Source of the DNA: Sphingobacterium nematocida
GTDB lineage: Bacteria > Bacteroidota > Bacteroidia > Sphingobacteriales > Sphingobacteriaceae
Reading direction: 5' to 3'
NCBI RefSeq assembly: GCF_900168125.1
Contig: NZ_FUZF01000003.1
Span: 400,579-464,578, forward strand
Length of the DNA stretch: 64,000 nucleotides
Every line of letters begins with the position of its first letter. Positions within the stretch are counted from its first letter, which is position 1. Under the pieces are notes generated by a model that worked only from the letters and a program-made list of their open reading frames with translations, had not been told where the DNA came from and searched no databases. Of this stretch, positions 16,603-25,741 are shown one piece after another. The position numbers were made by a program, and so were the translations under genes.

Positions 16603-19542
16603 TTAATATCCAAATATCTCTTCTAACGATAGCTTTCTAACTTTACCCAGACCATTTAGATCTTCGGTTTTGAGACCTGACTCGTCAGCTACTATACAAT
16701 AAATATAAGGTTTCTTACTAAACTCTTTGGCATGAAAAGCTTTGACATCGCTAAACGTTAGCGCCGGAATCTTTTCATATACCGTCTTACGGATATCAGT
16801 TTGATTTCCCAGTCGTTCGGCCGCAAGGTAACTATTCAGAATGCCCGTATTAGTAACACGCTCGCTCGCTATAGATTTCATCAAACTCAGCTTTGCCGTT
16901 TCAAAAGATTTCGAAGACTCTGGTAATACGTCAATCAGTTCATTCATTCCTGAAATAGCATCCATAAACTTATCGGACTGTGTACCGATATAAGCCCCAA
17001 CGGTATAGTGATTTTCCTTTTTATAAGGAGGAGCATAAAATGCGTAAGTCGAATAAGCTAAAGCCTTAGACTCCCGGATGGTCTGGAACACAATACTTCC
17101 CATTCCCCCACCAAAGTAGGCATTAAATAGAGATACCGTAGGTGTCAAAGCTACATTATAGCTATCTGAGTTCCTGAACCAAAAAATTTCAGCTTGCTTC
17201 ATCTTATAGTTCGAAACTAAGACTTGATTTTCGGTTGTAGGTAATTCCTTAAAAGATGTTCCTGTAGGAATCGCCAAAAATGTACCTGCATCGCCTTTGA
17301 GCGCAGGCAGTGCGGCTGTCATCTGAGCAATTTTCTTTGGCCCGAAATAAAGTACAGTATGTTTTGTCTTAGCTAGATCGTGTAGTACCTGAACCAAATC
17401 CGCAGCTTTTAATTGGTCAAGTTCGGTATCGGTAAACGTATAATTGAATGGATTTTTTGAACCATATTTTGCATAGGCCTTGAGTCCGTCCATAATAGCA
17501 CCTTTATTTTCTTTTGCATTAATACGCGATTTTTTCAAGCGTGCAATATATGCGTCAAATGCGGCTTGATCAGCTACGCAGTTCTTAAGAAGATCCTGAA
17601 TTAACTGCACAGAAGGTCCAAAATTACGATCGAGTCCCGCTATAGATACCGTTGTCTCTTCATTACCGGCAGAAACCGAAAAATCAGTCGCTAATTTGTA
17701 AAAATCCTTACTGAATTGTTCGCTGCTTTTTTCTTTAGTTCCTAAAAACTCCAAATAACCTGCAGCCAATCCTAGTAATCTATTGTTCCATTTTCCCAGC
17801 GGGAAGCGATACACCAAACTAAATAATTCATTATCGTTATTCGCTACGGCCAATACTTCTACCCCATTACTGGAAGACTTCTGAATGTCTTTATTATAAT
17901 CCAACCACACCGGTTTAATCTCTTCTTCAGGCATTGCATTTACCTTAGTCAAGAATGCAGATTGTGCTTCACGGTTCACCGTCACAGGAGTGATCTCTGG
18001 CTTAATCACTTTAACAACATTTTCGTCTACCCCTTGACGTTTATAGATGGCTACATAATTTTGATCATTCAAATACTTATTTGCAAAATCAACAATATCT
18101 TTCTTGGTTACTGTAGCCAACCAATCGGTATTGCGTAGTTCATTAGCCCAATCCAACTCCGAGGTAAATGCCCCCATTAATTCTTCTGCACGATCTTGAT
18201 AGCTTTCATTTCGAGCAATCTGTGCTTTTCGCTCATTATTTACGATAGAAGTAATCAGGTCCTCAGAAAATTCGCCCTTACGTAACTTAGCAAGTTCGGC
18301 GAGTAATAGTTCTTTTACTTGATCCAAAGATTGTCCCTGCGAAGGATTTCCTTGCAGAATCAACATGGAATAATCTTTTAGGATATAAGGGAATGCCCCT
18401 GCTCCTAGTAACTTTTGGGATTTTACTAAATCCAAATCAATCAAGCCAGCGGATCCGTTCGTAAGGATACTCCCCAAAAGGTTCAACATTTGCGCATCCT
18501 TGCTAGCAGCACCTGGAAATCTGAATCCTAAGAATAAAAATTCGGAATTCGGGCCTTTCACCTCCTTTAAAATAGGACTGCTGATTGGTTTTTCTGGTTC
18601 AAAAGTATAGGGTGGCACTTCCTTAGCCTTCATGTAGGAGAAGGCGGCATCCACTTTTTTAATCATGACATTGGGATCAAAATCCCCAGACATGATTACT
18701 CCCATATTATTAGGCACGTAGTACGTTTCAAAATAAGATCTTATTGCTTTTAAAGAAGGGTTCTTAAGATGTTCTACAGTACCAATAACAGTCTGTTGTC
18801 CGTAATTGTTGGTAGGGAAAAGTCCTTCAAACATCGCCTCGATAGCTTTACGGTTGTCCGTATCCAGACCAATATTTTTCTCCTCATACACAGCCTCTAG
18901 TTCTGTATGGAACAGGCGAAAAACAGGACGCTTAAATCGTTCGGCCTGTACGGCAAGAAATTTATCAACAACATTATTAGGAATATCTTCGATATATACC
19001 GTCTGCTCAAAAGAAGTGAAGGCATTGGTCCCCTCAGCTCCCATATTACTCATGAGCTTATCATATTCATTTGCAATAGCATACTTCGCGGCCTCTCCGG
19101 ATACAGCATCGATTTCTTTATAAATAGCCTTACGTTTCACCTCATCTTTTGTTGAGTTGTAAGATTCATATAGACCATCGATTTTATCCAGAAGTGGTTT
19201 TTCTTTAGCCCAGTCCAAAGAGCCATATTGCTCGGTTCCTTTAAACAAGAGGTGTTCTAGATAGTGCGCCAGGCCTGTGTGATCTTTTGGATCCGTCTTG
19301 CTACCGGCCTTGGTCGCTATATACGTCTGAATCCTTGGTTGCTTTTTGCTGGGACTCAGAATGACAGTCAATCCATTTTGGAGCTTATAAAATCTGGAAT
19401 GCGTAGGGTCGTTCGAAACATACTTATAAGCGTATCCACCTTCGGAAGCCTGTTTCCATTCGTAATTCGTTTGCTGAGCCTGCCCGTTACCTACAGAAAC
19501 GAACAAAAATGCAAATACATAAAAAACTTTCGCTTTCTTCAT
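16603..19542 (-). CDS. Secreted M16 family zinc metallopeptidase, two-domain
   Basis: Exported pitrilysin-like peptidase of 979 residues. The signal peptide (MKKAKVFYVFAFLFVSVGNGQAQ) sets the start at 19542; the frame runs 32 codons further up without one. The inverted zinc motif HxxEH is His93, Glu96, His97 (HYLEH), with the third ligand likely the Glu of AVYEEKNIGLD. The second half repeats the fold without the metal site, as is normal for M16, and has the R/Y-type motif region (GGGMGSIVFQTIRESKALAYS). Such enzymes degrade unfolded or oligopeptide substrates in a closed chamber. It is a single-gene unit with its own terminator. Confidence 0.9.
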   Translation of the reverse strand: MKKAKVFYVFAFLFVSVGNGQAQQTNYEWKQASEGGYAYKYVSNDPTHSRFYKLQNGLTVILSPSKKQPRIQTYIATKAGSKTDPKDHTGLAHYLEHLLFKGTEQYGSLDWAKEKPLLDKIDGLYESYNSTKDEVKRKAIYKEIDAVSGEAAKYAIANEYDKLMSNMGAEGTNAFTSFEQTVYIEDIPNNVVDKFLAVQAERFKRPVFRLFHTELEAVYEEKNIGLDTDNRKAIEAMFEGLFPTNNYGQQTVIGTVEHLKNPSLKAIRSYFETYYVPNNMGVIMSGDFDPNVMIKKVDAAFSYMKAKEVPPYTFEPEKPISSPILKEVKGPNSEFLFLGFRFPGAASKDAQMLNLLGSILTNGSAGLIDLDLVKSQKLLGAGAFPYILKDYSMLILQGNPSQGQSLDQVKELLLAELAKLRKGEFSEDLITSIVNNERKAQIARNESYQDRAEELMGAFTSELDWANELRNTDWLATVTKKDIVDFANKYLNDQNYVAIYKRQGVDENVVKVIKPEITPVTVNREAQSAFLTKVNAMPEEEIKPVWLDYNKDIQKSSSNGVEVLAVANNDNELFSLVYRFPLGKWNNRLLGLAAGYLEFLGTKEKSSEQFSKDFYKLATDFSVSAGNEETTVSIAGLDRNFGPSVQLIQDLLKNCVADQAAFDAYIARLKKSRINAKENKGAIMDGLKAYAKYGSKNPFNYTFTDTELDQLKAADLVQVLHDLAKTKHTVLYFGPKKIAQMTAALPALKGDAGTFLAIPTGTSFKELPTTENQVLVSNYKMKQAEIFWFRNSDSYNVALTPTVSLFNAYFGGGMGSIVFQTIRESKALAYSTYAFYAPPYKKENHYTVGAYIGTQSDKFMDAISGMNELIDVLPESSKSFETAKLSLMKSIASERVTNTGILNSYLAAERLGNQTDIRKTVYEKIPALTFSDVKAFHAKEFSKKPYIYCIVADESGLKTEDLNGLGKVRKLSLEEIFGY

Positions 19543-20018
19543 CTTGTACTTAACTGAGTTTACATACGCTAAATCGGCCTTAGAGGGGATTTGCGGGTTA
19601 ATATCAAATTTAGGCTTAATATCAATTACTTCAGTCACGATGTTGATTTTTCGTAAAATTTTCGGCCATACTCTTTTATCACAAAAAAAACTCCGAAAAA
19701 ATAAATTAAAATCGTGAAAAACGGCAACATCTTCAGAAAATGATACTGATCACCAAGGCTCGCATCTATTTCTTAAAGATTAATATCAAAGTCGGGATAA
19801 AGTCGTGGCAAAGCCAATTATAAAAGAGGATTTTTAGTGGTTAACCAGAGGGTTTATAGAGGGTTCATAGAGGTAAACCACTAGAAATACTCTAGATAAA
19901 CTCTATTATATTTCTGTATTATCAGAATAACCTATATATTTAGTAATAATTAATTATAAACTAGTACAGAACATGTATCGAACCCACACAGCATTCGATA
20001 CTCCTAAATTCAAAAATT
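19543..20018. other. Gene-free divergent region between M16 and DUF6266 genes
   Basis: About 475 AT-rich bases with no credible gene. It must contain the promoters of both flanking genes, although no clean TAnnTTTG was identified. The one structured element is the repeat at 19835-19883. Confidence 0.5.
19835..19883. repeat. Inverted repeat enclosing 11-bp direct repeats
   Basis: TAGTGGTT at 19835-19842 pairs with AACCACTA at 19876-19883. Inside are tandem copies AGAGGGTTTAT (19847), AGAGGGTTCAT (19858) and a partial third copy. It is upstream of the DUF6266 gene; function unknown. Confidence 0.5.
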
Positions 20019-20654
20019 ATGGCAATACTGAAAGGTGGCATCAACGGCCCGTTCTCGGGAAAAGTAGGAAGTGTGGTAGGCTATGAGCTGAATGGCCAAG
20101 CAATTATAAGAGGGCTTCCAAATGTAATAAAACGCCCTCCCTCTCCCTTAGCGTTAATCAACCGTAACCGGATGAAAGCCGTGTCTAAATTTCTATCACC
20201 TATCGTTCCGATCATCAACTTTGGTTACAAAAAAATAGCACCTCCCGGCAGTCGGATCGGTACCTTCCAAGCCGCACAGTCTTATCTCTTCAAACAGGCA
20301 ATTGATTACGATCAAGATACCGTTCCGTATATCAATCCGGAAAAGGCATTAATCTTTAGAGGAGATCTCGATATGCCAATTGTCACTTCATTAAACCGGC
20401 ACCAAGGCAAACTAACGATAACATGGGAGGCGGAGCCTTATCAATATGATAGACATTACAACGTACTACTAATGGCTTATGATATCGAAAATGAGGCTAG
20501 TCTTTATGAGGGCCGAGCTACCATGAGCGCTGGCCAATTAGAATGGGAGCTACCTGAACATTTTGAGAAAATAAACCAATTGCATGTCTATATGGGGCTA
20601 CACGATCTATTCACTGGAGAAATGTCTGATTCGGTGTATGCTGGCTGTGTCTAG
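20019..20654 (+). CDS. DUF6266 family protein
   Basis: Protein of 211 residues that opens with the family hallmark MAILKGGINGPFSGKVGSVVGY, a Gly-rich start followed by an Arg-Gly-Leu-Pro segment (IIRGLPNVIKRPPSP). The C-terminal half is strand-rich (KLTITWEAEPYQ, LEWELPEHF) and resembles a beta-sandwich, with no signal peptide or membrane helix. The family is common in Sphingobacteriaceae and other Bacteroidota and has no known function. It stands alone between two convergent or divergent neighbours and ends at a strong hairpin. Confidence 0.75.
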   Translation: MAILKGGINGPFSGKVGSVVGYELNGQAIIRGLPNVIKRPPSPLALINRNRMKAVSKFLSPIVPIINFGYKKIAPPGSRIGTFQAAQSYLFKQAIDYDQDTVPYINPEKALIFRGDLDMPIVTSLNRHQGKLTITWEAEPYQYDRHYNVLLMAYDIENEASLYEGRATMSAGQLEWELPEHFEKINQLHVYMGLHDLFTGEMSDSVYAGCV

Positions 20655-20681
20655 TACCGTCTTTTTAAAATCGTTTAAATA

Positions 20682-20714
20682 GCATCAAGATGTATGTTAT
20701 ATACATCTTGATGC
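20682..20714. terminator. Strong 14-bp hairpin between convergent genes
   Basis: GCATCAAGATGTAT and its exact reverse complement flank a five-base loop. No long T-run follows on either side, so it could be a terminator for both genes or mainly an mRNA 3' end stabiliser. Confidence 0.6.
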
Positions 20715-20729
20715 CTTCTGTTCCTAACC

Positions 20730-22211
20730 TCATTGCTTATCAAATTGATACCAGTTTATTTTCGTCGAGATACGCATAAGAATCGCAAGAATGATAAATA
20801 TTCCTACTGTACCTACGATCAACGAATAATCCCGGAGTTGCATCAAAACAAATATAAATCCATAAAACAGCCCAAGGATCCCCATAAATAATAAGGCTGT
20901 CCGATTATCTTTGGTTATCATCTTTATAAATGATGCTATCAATCCAATGGTCGCTACTGCAGCTAATAAGTAGGCTACATTGAATCCCATATGTTCGGAT
21001 ATGGCCAGCAACAACGAATAAAATAGAACCATCGCTGCTCCGATAAGAATATACTGAATAAGATGAATACGTTGCTTCTTTATTATCTCGGTAAAGAAAA
21101 GCGATGCAAAAGTGAGTACAATCACTAAGATCCCGTATTTGGCAACGCGAGTTGTTTTTTGATAATTATTTACCTCAGGTAGAAAATTAATCTGGACCAT
21201 ATCCATATCGGTAGCCGCCTCCACGCTTGTACTGGCCACTTGCGCAGAAGCGTCAGTGGTTAAGCCATAGGAATCAAAATCAGCTTCAGCCAGAGACATC
21301 CCGGAGAATCGATATAGGCGGTCATTTCCACCTGCCCACTGTTGAGGGAGTTTTCTTCCAAAACTTGGAATGTTCCATTCCGCGTTAAAGCTCTTGTCCG
21401 AGACTTCCCGTGTCTCAGGAAGGTAAGCCCCATTAAAACTGGGGTTACCCCAGCTTCCTTTTGTTTTGATAACGGTATGATTGGCTAAAGGTAAAAAGTT
21501 GATCGATTTGGAGCCTCTCAATTTGACTTTAATCTGGAAGTCGAGCTTAGAATCTTCGATTTTTTGTAATGGTAAGCCTGCAGTCAGATTATTGTTAAAC
21601 AAATCAAAATTGCGGACATTAATAGCGAGTGGTAACTTCTGTCCGTTCCATTCCAGCTCGGGATTTGAAGATAGTCCTTTCACATCTTGAATACCAAATA
21701 CCAATTGTGCCTCGGCCCATTTTACCTTTTCTACAGATACAGGAAGCTGCTTCGTGTCGAAACCTTCAAAGCTTCCTTTTAAAACCACTTCGGAATTATA
21801 AACTACCGATTGATAAATACCTCGTTTCAGGCTTTCCGGCTTTATATCTGTCTGCACCTCGGTGTTGCGTGGCAACAAAAAGATCCAATCTTGTTCTATC
21901 CCTTGAACCACATAATCTTTCCCTTTACTATCTTTTTTGACAACCTCGCTCACAAAATCATAAGGTACTGCCAGTATTGGACTCACTACAACTTGATCTC
22001 TTCCCCACTTTGCTGCAATCTCTGCGGAAACCTGCTGTTCCCTATTCTTCCGCTCGCTTACCAAATCATCTATCAATGACATTGGGATCATCATAATTAA
22101 AACTAAAATAAAAATGACGAATAGTTTCAAGATAATCGAATTGCTAATACGCTCGAAGATTGTCATACTTGAACTCGGCAGTTGTGGAGGTTTTGGACTT
22201 TCATTTTCCAT
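20730..22211 (-). CDS. creD: CreD family inner membrane protein
   Basis: Inner-membrane protein of 493 residues. One helix near the N-terminus (about 28-46) is followed by a large periplasmic domain (about 50-350) and a cluster of some five or six helices at the C-terminus. Family phrases include RVAKYGILVIVLTFASLFFTE and QYILIGAAMVLFYSLLLAISEH. In E. coli, CreD belongs to the CreBC regulon and affects envelope integrity and colicin tolerance; its biochemical activity is unknown. Here no CreBC is seen. The upstream genes are a winged-helix regulator and a small membrane protein, and an operator-like dyad lies 91 bases before the start. Confidence 0.9.
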   Translation of the reverse strand: MENESPKPPQLPSSSMTIFERISNSIILKLFVIFILVLIMMIPMSLIDDLVSERKNREQQVSAEIAAKWGRDQVVVSPILAVPYDFVSEVVKKDSKGKDYVVQGIEQDWIFLLPRNTEVQTDIKPESLKRGIYQSVVYNSEVVLKGSFEGFDTKQLPVSVEKVKWAEAQLVFGIQDVKGLSSNPELEWNGQKLPLAINVRNFDLFNNNLTAGLPLQKIEDSKLDFQIKVKLRGSKSINFLPLANHTVIKTKGSWGNPSFNGAYLPETREVSDKSFNAEWNIPSFGRKLPQQWAGGNDRLYRFSGMSLAEADFDSYGLTTDASAQVASTSVEAATDMDMVQINFLPEVNNYQKTTRVAKYGILVIVLTFASLFFTEIIKKQRIHLIQYILIGAAMVLFYSLLLAISEHMGFNVAYLLAAVATIGLIASFIKMITKDNRTALLFMGILGLFYGFIFVLMQLRDYSLIVGTVGIFIILAILMRISTKINWYQFDKQ

Positions 22212-22301
22212 GATTATTATTATTTAAAGGTGATTAATTAAATATTCTATTTATACTATTTTCAATTTTATCTCCGTGTGGAATCCTTAATAAATATAAA
22301 G

Positions 22302-22320
22302 TACTTTGACTTTCAAAGTT
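22302..22320. promoter_or_regulatory. Operator-like dyad before creD
   Basis: TACTTTG, five bases, CAAAGTT. It is the same dyad as at 23258-23276 with one mismatch, and lies between the regulator stop (22336) and the creD start (22211). I infer binding by the winged-helix regulator encoded next door. Confidence 0.6.
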
Positions 22321-22335
22321 GAGGGGCAAAAAAAT

Positions 22336-22635
22336 TTAATACTGCTGCTTTATCAAGTTTTCCAATGCTGTTAAATGATTTTCGAAAGCCTTTTGCCCTT
22401 TGTCAGTCCTAATATATTTTGTATTTGGCTTTCTATCCACGAAGCTTTTCTCTACGGTCAAATAACCTTCTTTCTCTAAACTTTTTAAATTGGACGCTAG
22501 ATTCCCATCGGTAACCTGAAGCAACTCTTTCAAGGAATTGAAATCATAGTGCTCATTAGCGACCAATACCCCCATAATCTGCAGGCGAACTCGATTCTCC
22601 AGCACCTTATCATATAGCGTTAAATCCAAACTCAC
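22336..22635 (-). CDS. Winged-helix transcriptional regulator (HTH_34 type)
   Basis: DNA-binding protein of 99 residues with a winged-helix fold: FNSLKELLQVTDGNLASNLKSLEKEGYLTVEK is the helix-turn-helix plus wing (given here as the span of about residues 30-61), followed by a basic wing loop (FVDRKPNTKYIRTDKG). I place the start at a GTG at 22635 because the GTGA overlaps the upstream stop codon by four bases and the next residues (SLDLTLYDKVLENRVRLQIM) match the usual family beginning. The frame can be extended upstream to 22770, but only into the neighbour's coding sequence. It is translationally coupled to the membrane protein gene and probably autoregulates through the dyads at 23258 and 22302. 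Confidence 0.82.
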   Translation of the reverse strand: MSLDLTLYDKVLENRVRLQIMGVLVANEHYDFNSLKELLQVTDGNLASNLKSLEKEGYLTVEKSFVDRKPNTKYIRTDKGQKAFENHLTALENLIKQQY

Positions 22636-23252
22636 TTTTCGTAACGTTGATGTACAATAATTCCGTAAATAATATGCAGCACACCAAAACCGATGGACCA
22701 AAACCACAAACCATAACCAGGAAAACACAATGCTAATAATCCCAGCAAGATATCCATTACACCTAACCATCTGGCCTCTTTGAACGTAAACGTACTCGCT
22801 GCACTTAACGACAAACCATAAAAAATCAGTAAAGTAGATGCTATCATGCCGTACTCTCCTTTATACACTAGTATAATAGACAATATCCCCCCTGTTAACA
22901 AAGGTACTGCCATCGCACCCAATAAGGCTTTGCTCGTAGCATTCCATATCGTTTGTTTATTCTTCTTCGCTTTATGCCTAGCCATTAAAACTCCAGTCAC
23001 AATAGAACAGAACAAAACCAATGCAGCGATAAGGATCAACTTATTGATAATACCATAATCCGTTATGTAATTGTCTCGATACCTAAAGTCACTACGAAAT
23101 CCATAAACGGTAATATACCCAAAGAAAGAACCTAATAACGCGTAGCTTCCGATAAGAATACCGGAAAGACCACTTATAGACATAAATTTGGACGATCGCT
23201 CCATTAATGAGCGGATCTGTCCTATTTCCTTAATTATATCTTGATGACTCAT
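22632..23252 (-). CDS. Multispanning membrane protein upstream of the HTH regulator
   Basis: Protein of 206 residues with a short cytoplasmic helix (MSHQDIIKEIGQIRSLMERS) and about five or six membrane helices. It contains no catalytic motif that I recognise. Proteins of this type precede HTH_34 regulators and creD in Bacteroidota. It might pass an envelope signal to the regulator, but that is inference. The stop overlaps the GTG of the regulator by four bases. The dyad TACTTTG-N5-CAAAGTA sits six bases ahead of the start codon. Confidence 0.65.
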   Translation of the reverse strand: MSHQDIIKEIGQIRSLMERSSKFMSISGLSGILIGSYALLGSFFGYITVYGFRSDFRYRDNYITDYGIINKLILIAALVLFCSIVTGVLMARHKAKKNKQTIWNATSKALLGAMAVPLLTGGILSIILVYKGEYGMIASTLLIFYGLSLSAASTFTFKEARWLGVMDILLGLLALCFPGYGLWFWSIGFGVLHIIYGIIVHQRYEK

Positions 23253-23257
23253 AAAAG

Positions 23258-23276
23258 TACTTTGATATCCAAAGTA
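23258..23276. promoter_or_regulatory. Perfect 7-bp dyad before the membrane protein-regulator pair
   Basis: TACTTTG, ATATC, CAAAGTA. The perfect inverted repeat lies within a few bases of the start codon. It is repeated in front of creD at 22302, which makes an autoregulated operator likely. Confidence 0.65.
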
Positions 23277-23541
23277 ACATAGAATATATCATTACCGCAA
23301 ATATTTTTTCAAAAAAATCGGCATCCTCAAACTAAGTCGCTCCTTTTATAGGTTCTAATACTTCCGTAAATAAGCTCCAGAACTCTTATAAATATGTACA
23401 TCTTCCATCAATTGCCTCATATTTCTCTTATTTCCCTAGCAAATCAATTTTTCACTTCATTTTTTTTAAAAAAAATCAAACTGAATACTAGGTTGTTATC
23501 TAAAATATGTGTGGTTTAGACCTTTTTTTTCTAAAAAAGGC

Positions 23542-23572
23542 TTGACAAATATCGTTTTGAGTTCTATCTTTG
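23542..23572 (+). promoter_or_regulatory. Promoter of tRNA-Leu
   Basis: TTG at 23542-23544, a 20-base spacer, and TATCTTTG at 23565-23572 match the Bacteroidota promoter. The tRNA begins 23 bases later. The rest of the 340 bases between 23253 and 23594 shows nothing else beyond the dyad at its left end. Confidence 0.7.
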
Positions 23573-23594
23573 TAGCACAAAAGAAATCCTAACT

Positions 23595-23676
23595 GCGGAA
23601 GTGGCGTAATTGGTAGCCGCACCAGACTTAGGATCTGGCGCCGCAAGGCGTGGGGGTTCGAGTCCCTTCTTCCGCA
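23595..23676 (+). tRNA. tRNA-Leu (anticodon UAG)
   Basis: 82-nt cloverleaf with acceptor GCGGAAG/CTTCCGC, anticodon arm CCAGA-CTTAGGA-TCTGG (anticodon TAG), a class II variable arm (CGCCGCAAGGCG) and T-loop TTCGAGT. CCA is not encoded. Confidence 0.95.
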
Positions 23677-23682
23677 CTTGAT

Positions 23683-23719
23683 ATCCTCCCGACCAAAAGA
23701 CATCGGGAGGATTTTTTTT
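23683..23719 (+). terminator. Terminator after tRNA-Leu
   Basis: ATCCTCCCGA pairs with TCGGGAGGAT around a ten-base loop, followed by seven or more Ts. Because it lies 30 bases before the trigger factor ATG, it may also limit read-through into that gene. Confidence 0.85.
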
Positions 23720-23748
23720 ATAATGCGAAAATAACGCTTAAGAAAAGT

Positions 23749-25089
23749 ATGAACATTTCACATCAGAAAATCGATGACATCAGCGCTAAAATTGCCGTTG
23801 ATTTAGCACCAGAAGATTATAATCCAGCAGTCGACAAAGCGATTAAAGATCAAGCAAAAAAAGCAAAACTACCTGGTTTTCGTCCTGGATTGGTTCCTGT
23901 CGGTCACATTAGACGTACCTACGGTAAGGCTATTTTGTTAGATGAGATAAATCGCGTTGTAAACGAAAAAATCTCCGCATATATCACAGAGGAAAAACTA
24001 GAAGTGTTAGGTCAACCTCTTCCTGTAGAAGGTGAAGATGACGCAAAATACAACTGGGACTTTAAAGACACGTTCAATTTCAACTACGAAATTGGTCTTG
24101 CCCCTATTTTCGACATTCCTTTCTCTGCAGAAACTGAGTTTACGGAGTATGATATTAAAGCTGACGAAGCGACTTTGTTAGAACGTACTAAAAACCTACG
24201 TCGTAGCTATGGTAAAATGACTAATCCAGAGGTATCGGAAGAAGGTGATGTATTGTACGCTACTTTAAAACAAGAAAAAGAAGAGGGTATTGAAAAAACT
24301 ACTTCAATCCGTACAGATGTTATTGAAGATGCTAAAATCAAGAAATCTCTGGTTGGCTTAAAGAAAGATGATACGGTAAAAATCGACATTAAAAAAGCTT
24401 TTAAAGTCGCTGATATTGCACGAATTTTAGGCATCACAGAAGAAGAAGCTGAAAACCTTGACGTTACTAAATTTGAACTTACTGTTCAGAACATCAACCG
24501 TCTTGAAGAAGCTGATTTGAATCAAGAGTTCTTTGATAAATTGTTTCCTGCTGGAGAAGTTACTACAGAAGAGCAATTTAACGAGAAAGTTAAAGAAGAG
24601 GTAGAAAACTTATTCAAACAAAATTCTGCACAAAAGCTACGTAATGATATGTACACTTTTGGTATGGATAAAGTTGAGGCTAAATTTCCTGAAGATTTCT
24701 TAAAAAGATGGTTACAGGCAACAAACCCGAACCTATCTCCTGCAGAAATCGAAGAAGGTTTTGCTGACTTCTTGAACAACCTTAAATGGACAATCATCGA
24801 AAACCGTATCGTAACGGCTAATAACCTTGAAGTTAAATACGATGAGGTTGTTGATCTAGCAAAAGAGCGTATCTATGGACAGATCAAGATGTACAACATC
24901 AACGAAGAGCCTACAGACGAACAATTAGGTCAATTCGCAATGCAACTTCTATCTGACAGAGAGCAAGCAAACCGTTTGTTTGAAGAAGTGAAAGCGCTTA
25001 AGGTTTTTGATCACTTGAAAACTACTGTTAAGACAAAATCTAAAAAAATCGATTACGATAAATTCGAAAAACTAGAAGAAAAATATTAA
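23749..25089 (+). CDS. tig: Trigger factor
   Basis: Ribosome-associated chaperone and prolyl isomerase of 446 residues that receives nascent chains at the exit tunnel. The N-terminal ribosome-binding domain begins MNISHQKIDD, with the ribosome-contact loop GFRPGLVP at about 45-52. A degenerate FKBP-like domain sits in the middle and a long helical C-terminal cradle follows. The frame extends upstream through the tRNA terminator, so the ATG at 23749 is the sensible start. Unlike in many bacteria, clpP and clpX do not follow; a GNAT gene does, behind a terminator. It lies 72 bases after tRNA-Leu. Confidence 0.92.
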   Translation: MNISHQKIDDISAKIAVDLAPEDYNPAVDKAIKDQAKKAKLPGFRPGLVPVGHIRRTYGKAILLDEINRVVNEKISAYITEEKLEVLGQPLPVEGEDDAKYNWDFKDTFNFNYEIGLAPIFDIPFSAETEFTEYDIKADEATLLERTKNLRRSYGKMTNPEVSEEGDVLYATLKQEKEEGIEKTTSIRTDVIEDAKIKKSLVGLKKDDTVKIDIKKAFKVADIARILGITEEEAENLDVTKFELTVQNINRLEEADLNQEFFDKLFPAGEVTTEEQFNEKVKEEVENLFKQNSAQKLRNDMYTFGMDKVEAKFPEDFLKRWLQATNPNLSPAEIEEGFADFLNNLKWTIIENRIVTANNLEVKYDEVVDLAKERIYGQIKMYNINEEPTDEQLGQFAMQLLSDREQANRLFEEVKALKVFDHLKTTVKTKSKKIDYDKFEKLEEKY

Positions 25090-25103
25090 TCTTTAAATTA
25101 TAG

Positions 25104-25142
25104 AAAAAGGGGTTAACAGAAATATGTTAACCCCTTTTTTTT
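25104..25142 (+). terminator. Terminator after tig
   Basis: AAAAGGGGTTAAC and GTTAACCCCTTTT around an eight-base loop, then a T-run. Confidence 0.88.
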
Positions 25143-25183
25143 AAATTTAGCTTTATTTTTTTAACATTTTAAATCCGACAACA

Positions 25184-25741
25184 ATGCATATCCGTAAAGC
25201 AAGAAAAGAGGATGCTCGCCAAGTCGCCGAATTGATGATATTGGCGATGACCGAAATCGTCTATCAGTTTATAGGCCGAGAAGATTTTGAAGAAGGAAAA
25301 AGATTTCTCTCTGAACTCATACAGGCGGAGAATAATCAATACTCTTACCAATACATATTCGTGGCTGAAAATGAGGATGGAATAATTGGGCAAATATGCC
25401 TTTATCCGGGAGCTCTGCTGCAAACTCTCCGTCAACCTGTATTGGATTATATCAAAACAAAATATAAAATTGATTATCACCCTGCTGATGAAACACAAGC
25501 GGGTGAAATTTATATAGACACAATAGCCGTAAGCGCGCAAGCCCAGGGAAAAGGTATTGGCAAGTTATTGATCGAATTTGTCATTGAAGAATTTGCAAAT
25601 AAGCGGAACGAGACACTCGGTCTTTTAGTCGATCATGATAACCCAAGTGCCAAACGCCTCTATGAGAAGATGGGATTCGTTGTAAAGAAGACGCTATCTG
25701 TATTTGGTAAAAAGATGGAGCATATGCAATATACTCCCTAA
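25184..25741 (+). CDS. GNAT family N-acetyltransferase
   Basis: Cytoplasmic acetyl-CoA-dependent transferase of 185 residues. The acetyl-CoA binding motif A is clear: IAVSAQAQGKGIGKLLIEFV at about 110-129, with the pyrophosphate loop QGKGIG. The C-terminal signature DHDNPSAKRLYEKMGF follows. The N-terminus (MHIRKARKEDARQVAELM) is the standard first strand and helix. The substrate cannot be told. Its stop overlaps the stop of the convergent DUF3943 gene by four bases, so no separate terminator fits between them. Confidence 0.88.
   Translation: MHIRKARKEDARQVAELMILAMTEIVYQFIGREDFEEGKRFLSELIQAENNQYSYQYIFVAENEDGIIGQICLYPGALLQTLRQPVLDYIKTKYKIDYHPADETQAGEIYIDTIAVSAQAQGKGIGKLLIEFVIEEFANKRNETLGLLVDHDNPSAKRLYEKMGFVVKKTLSVFGKKMEHMQYTP

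Noticed and set aside
22636..22770. Upstream extension of the winged-helix regulator to an ATG at 22770
   Set aside because: The extension lies inside the coding sequence of the membrane protein gene in another frame; the GTG with four-base overlap fits the family start better.
23500..23703. Minus-strand 67-codon frame
   Set aside because: It is antisense through tRNA-Leu and its terminator, with the typical tRNA-derived residues.
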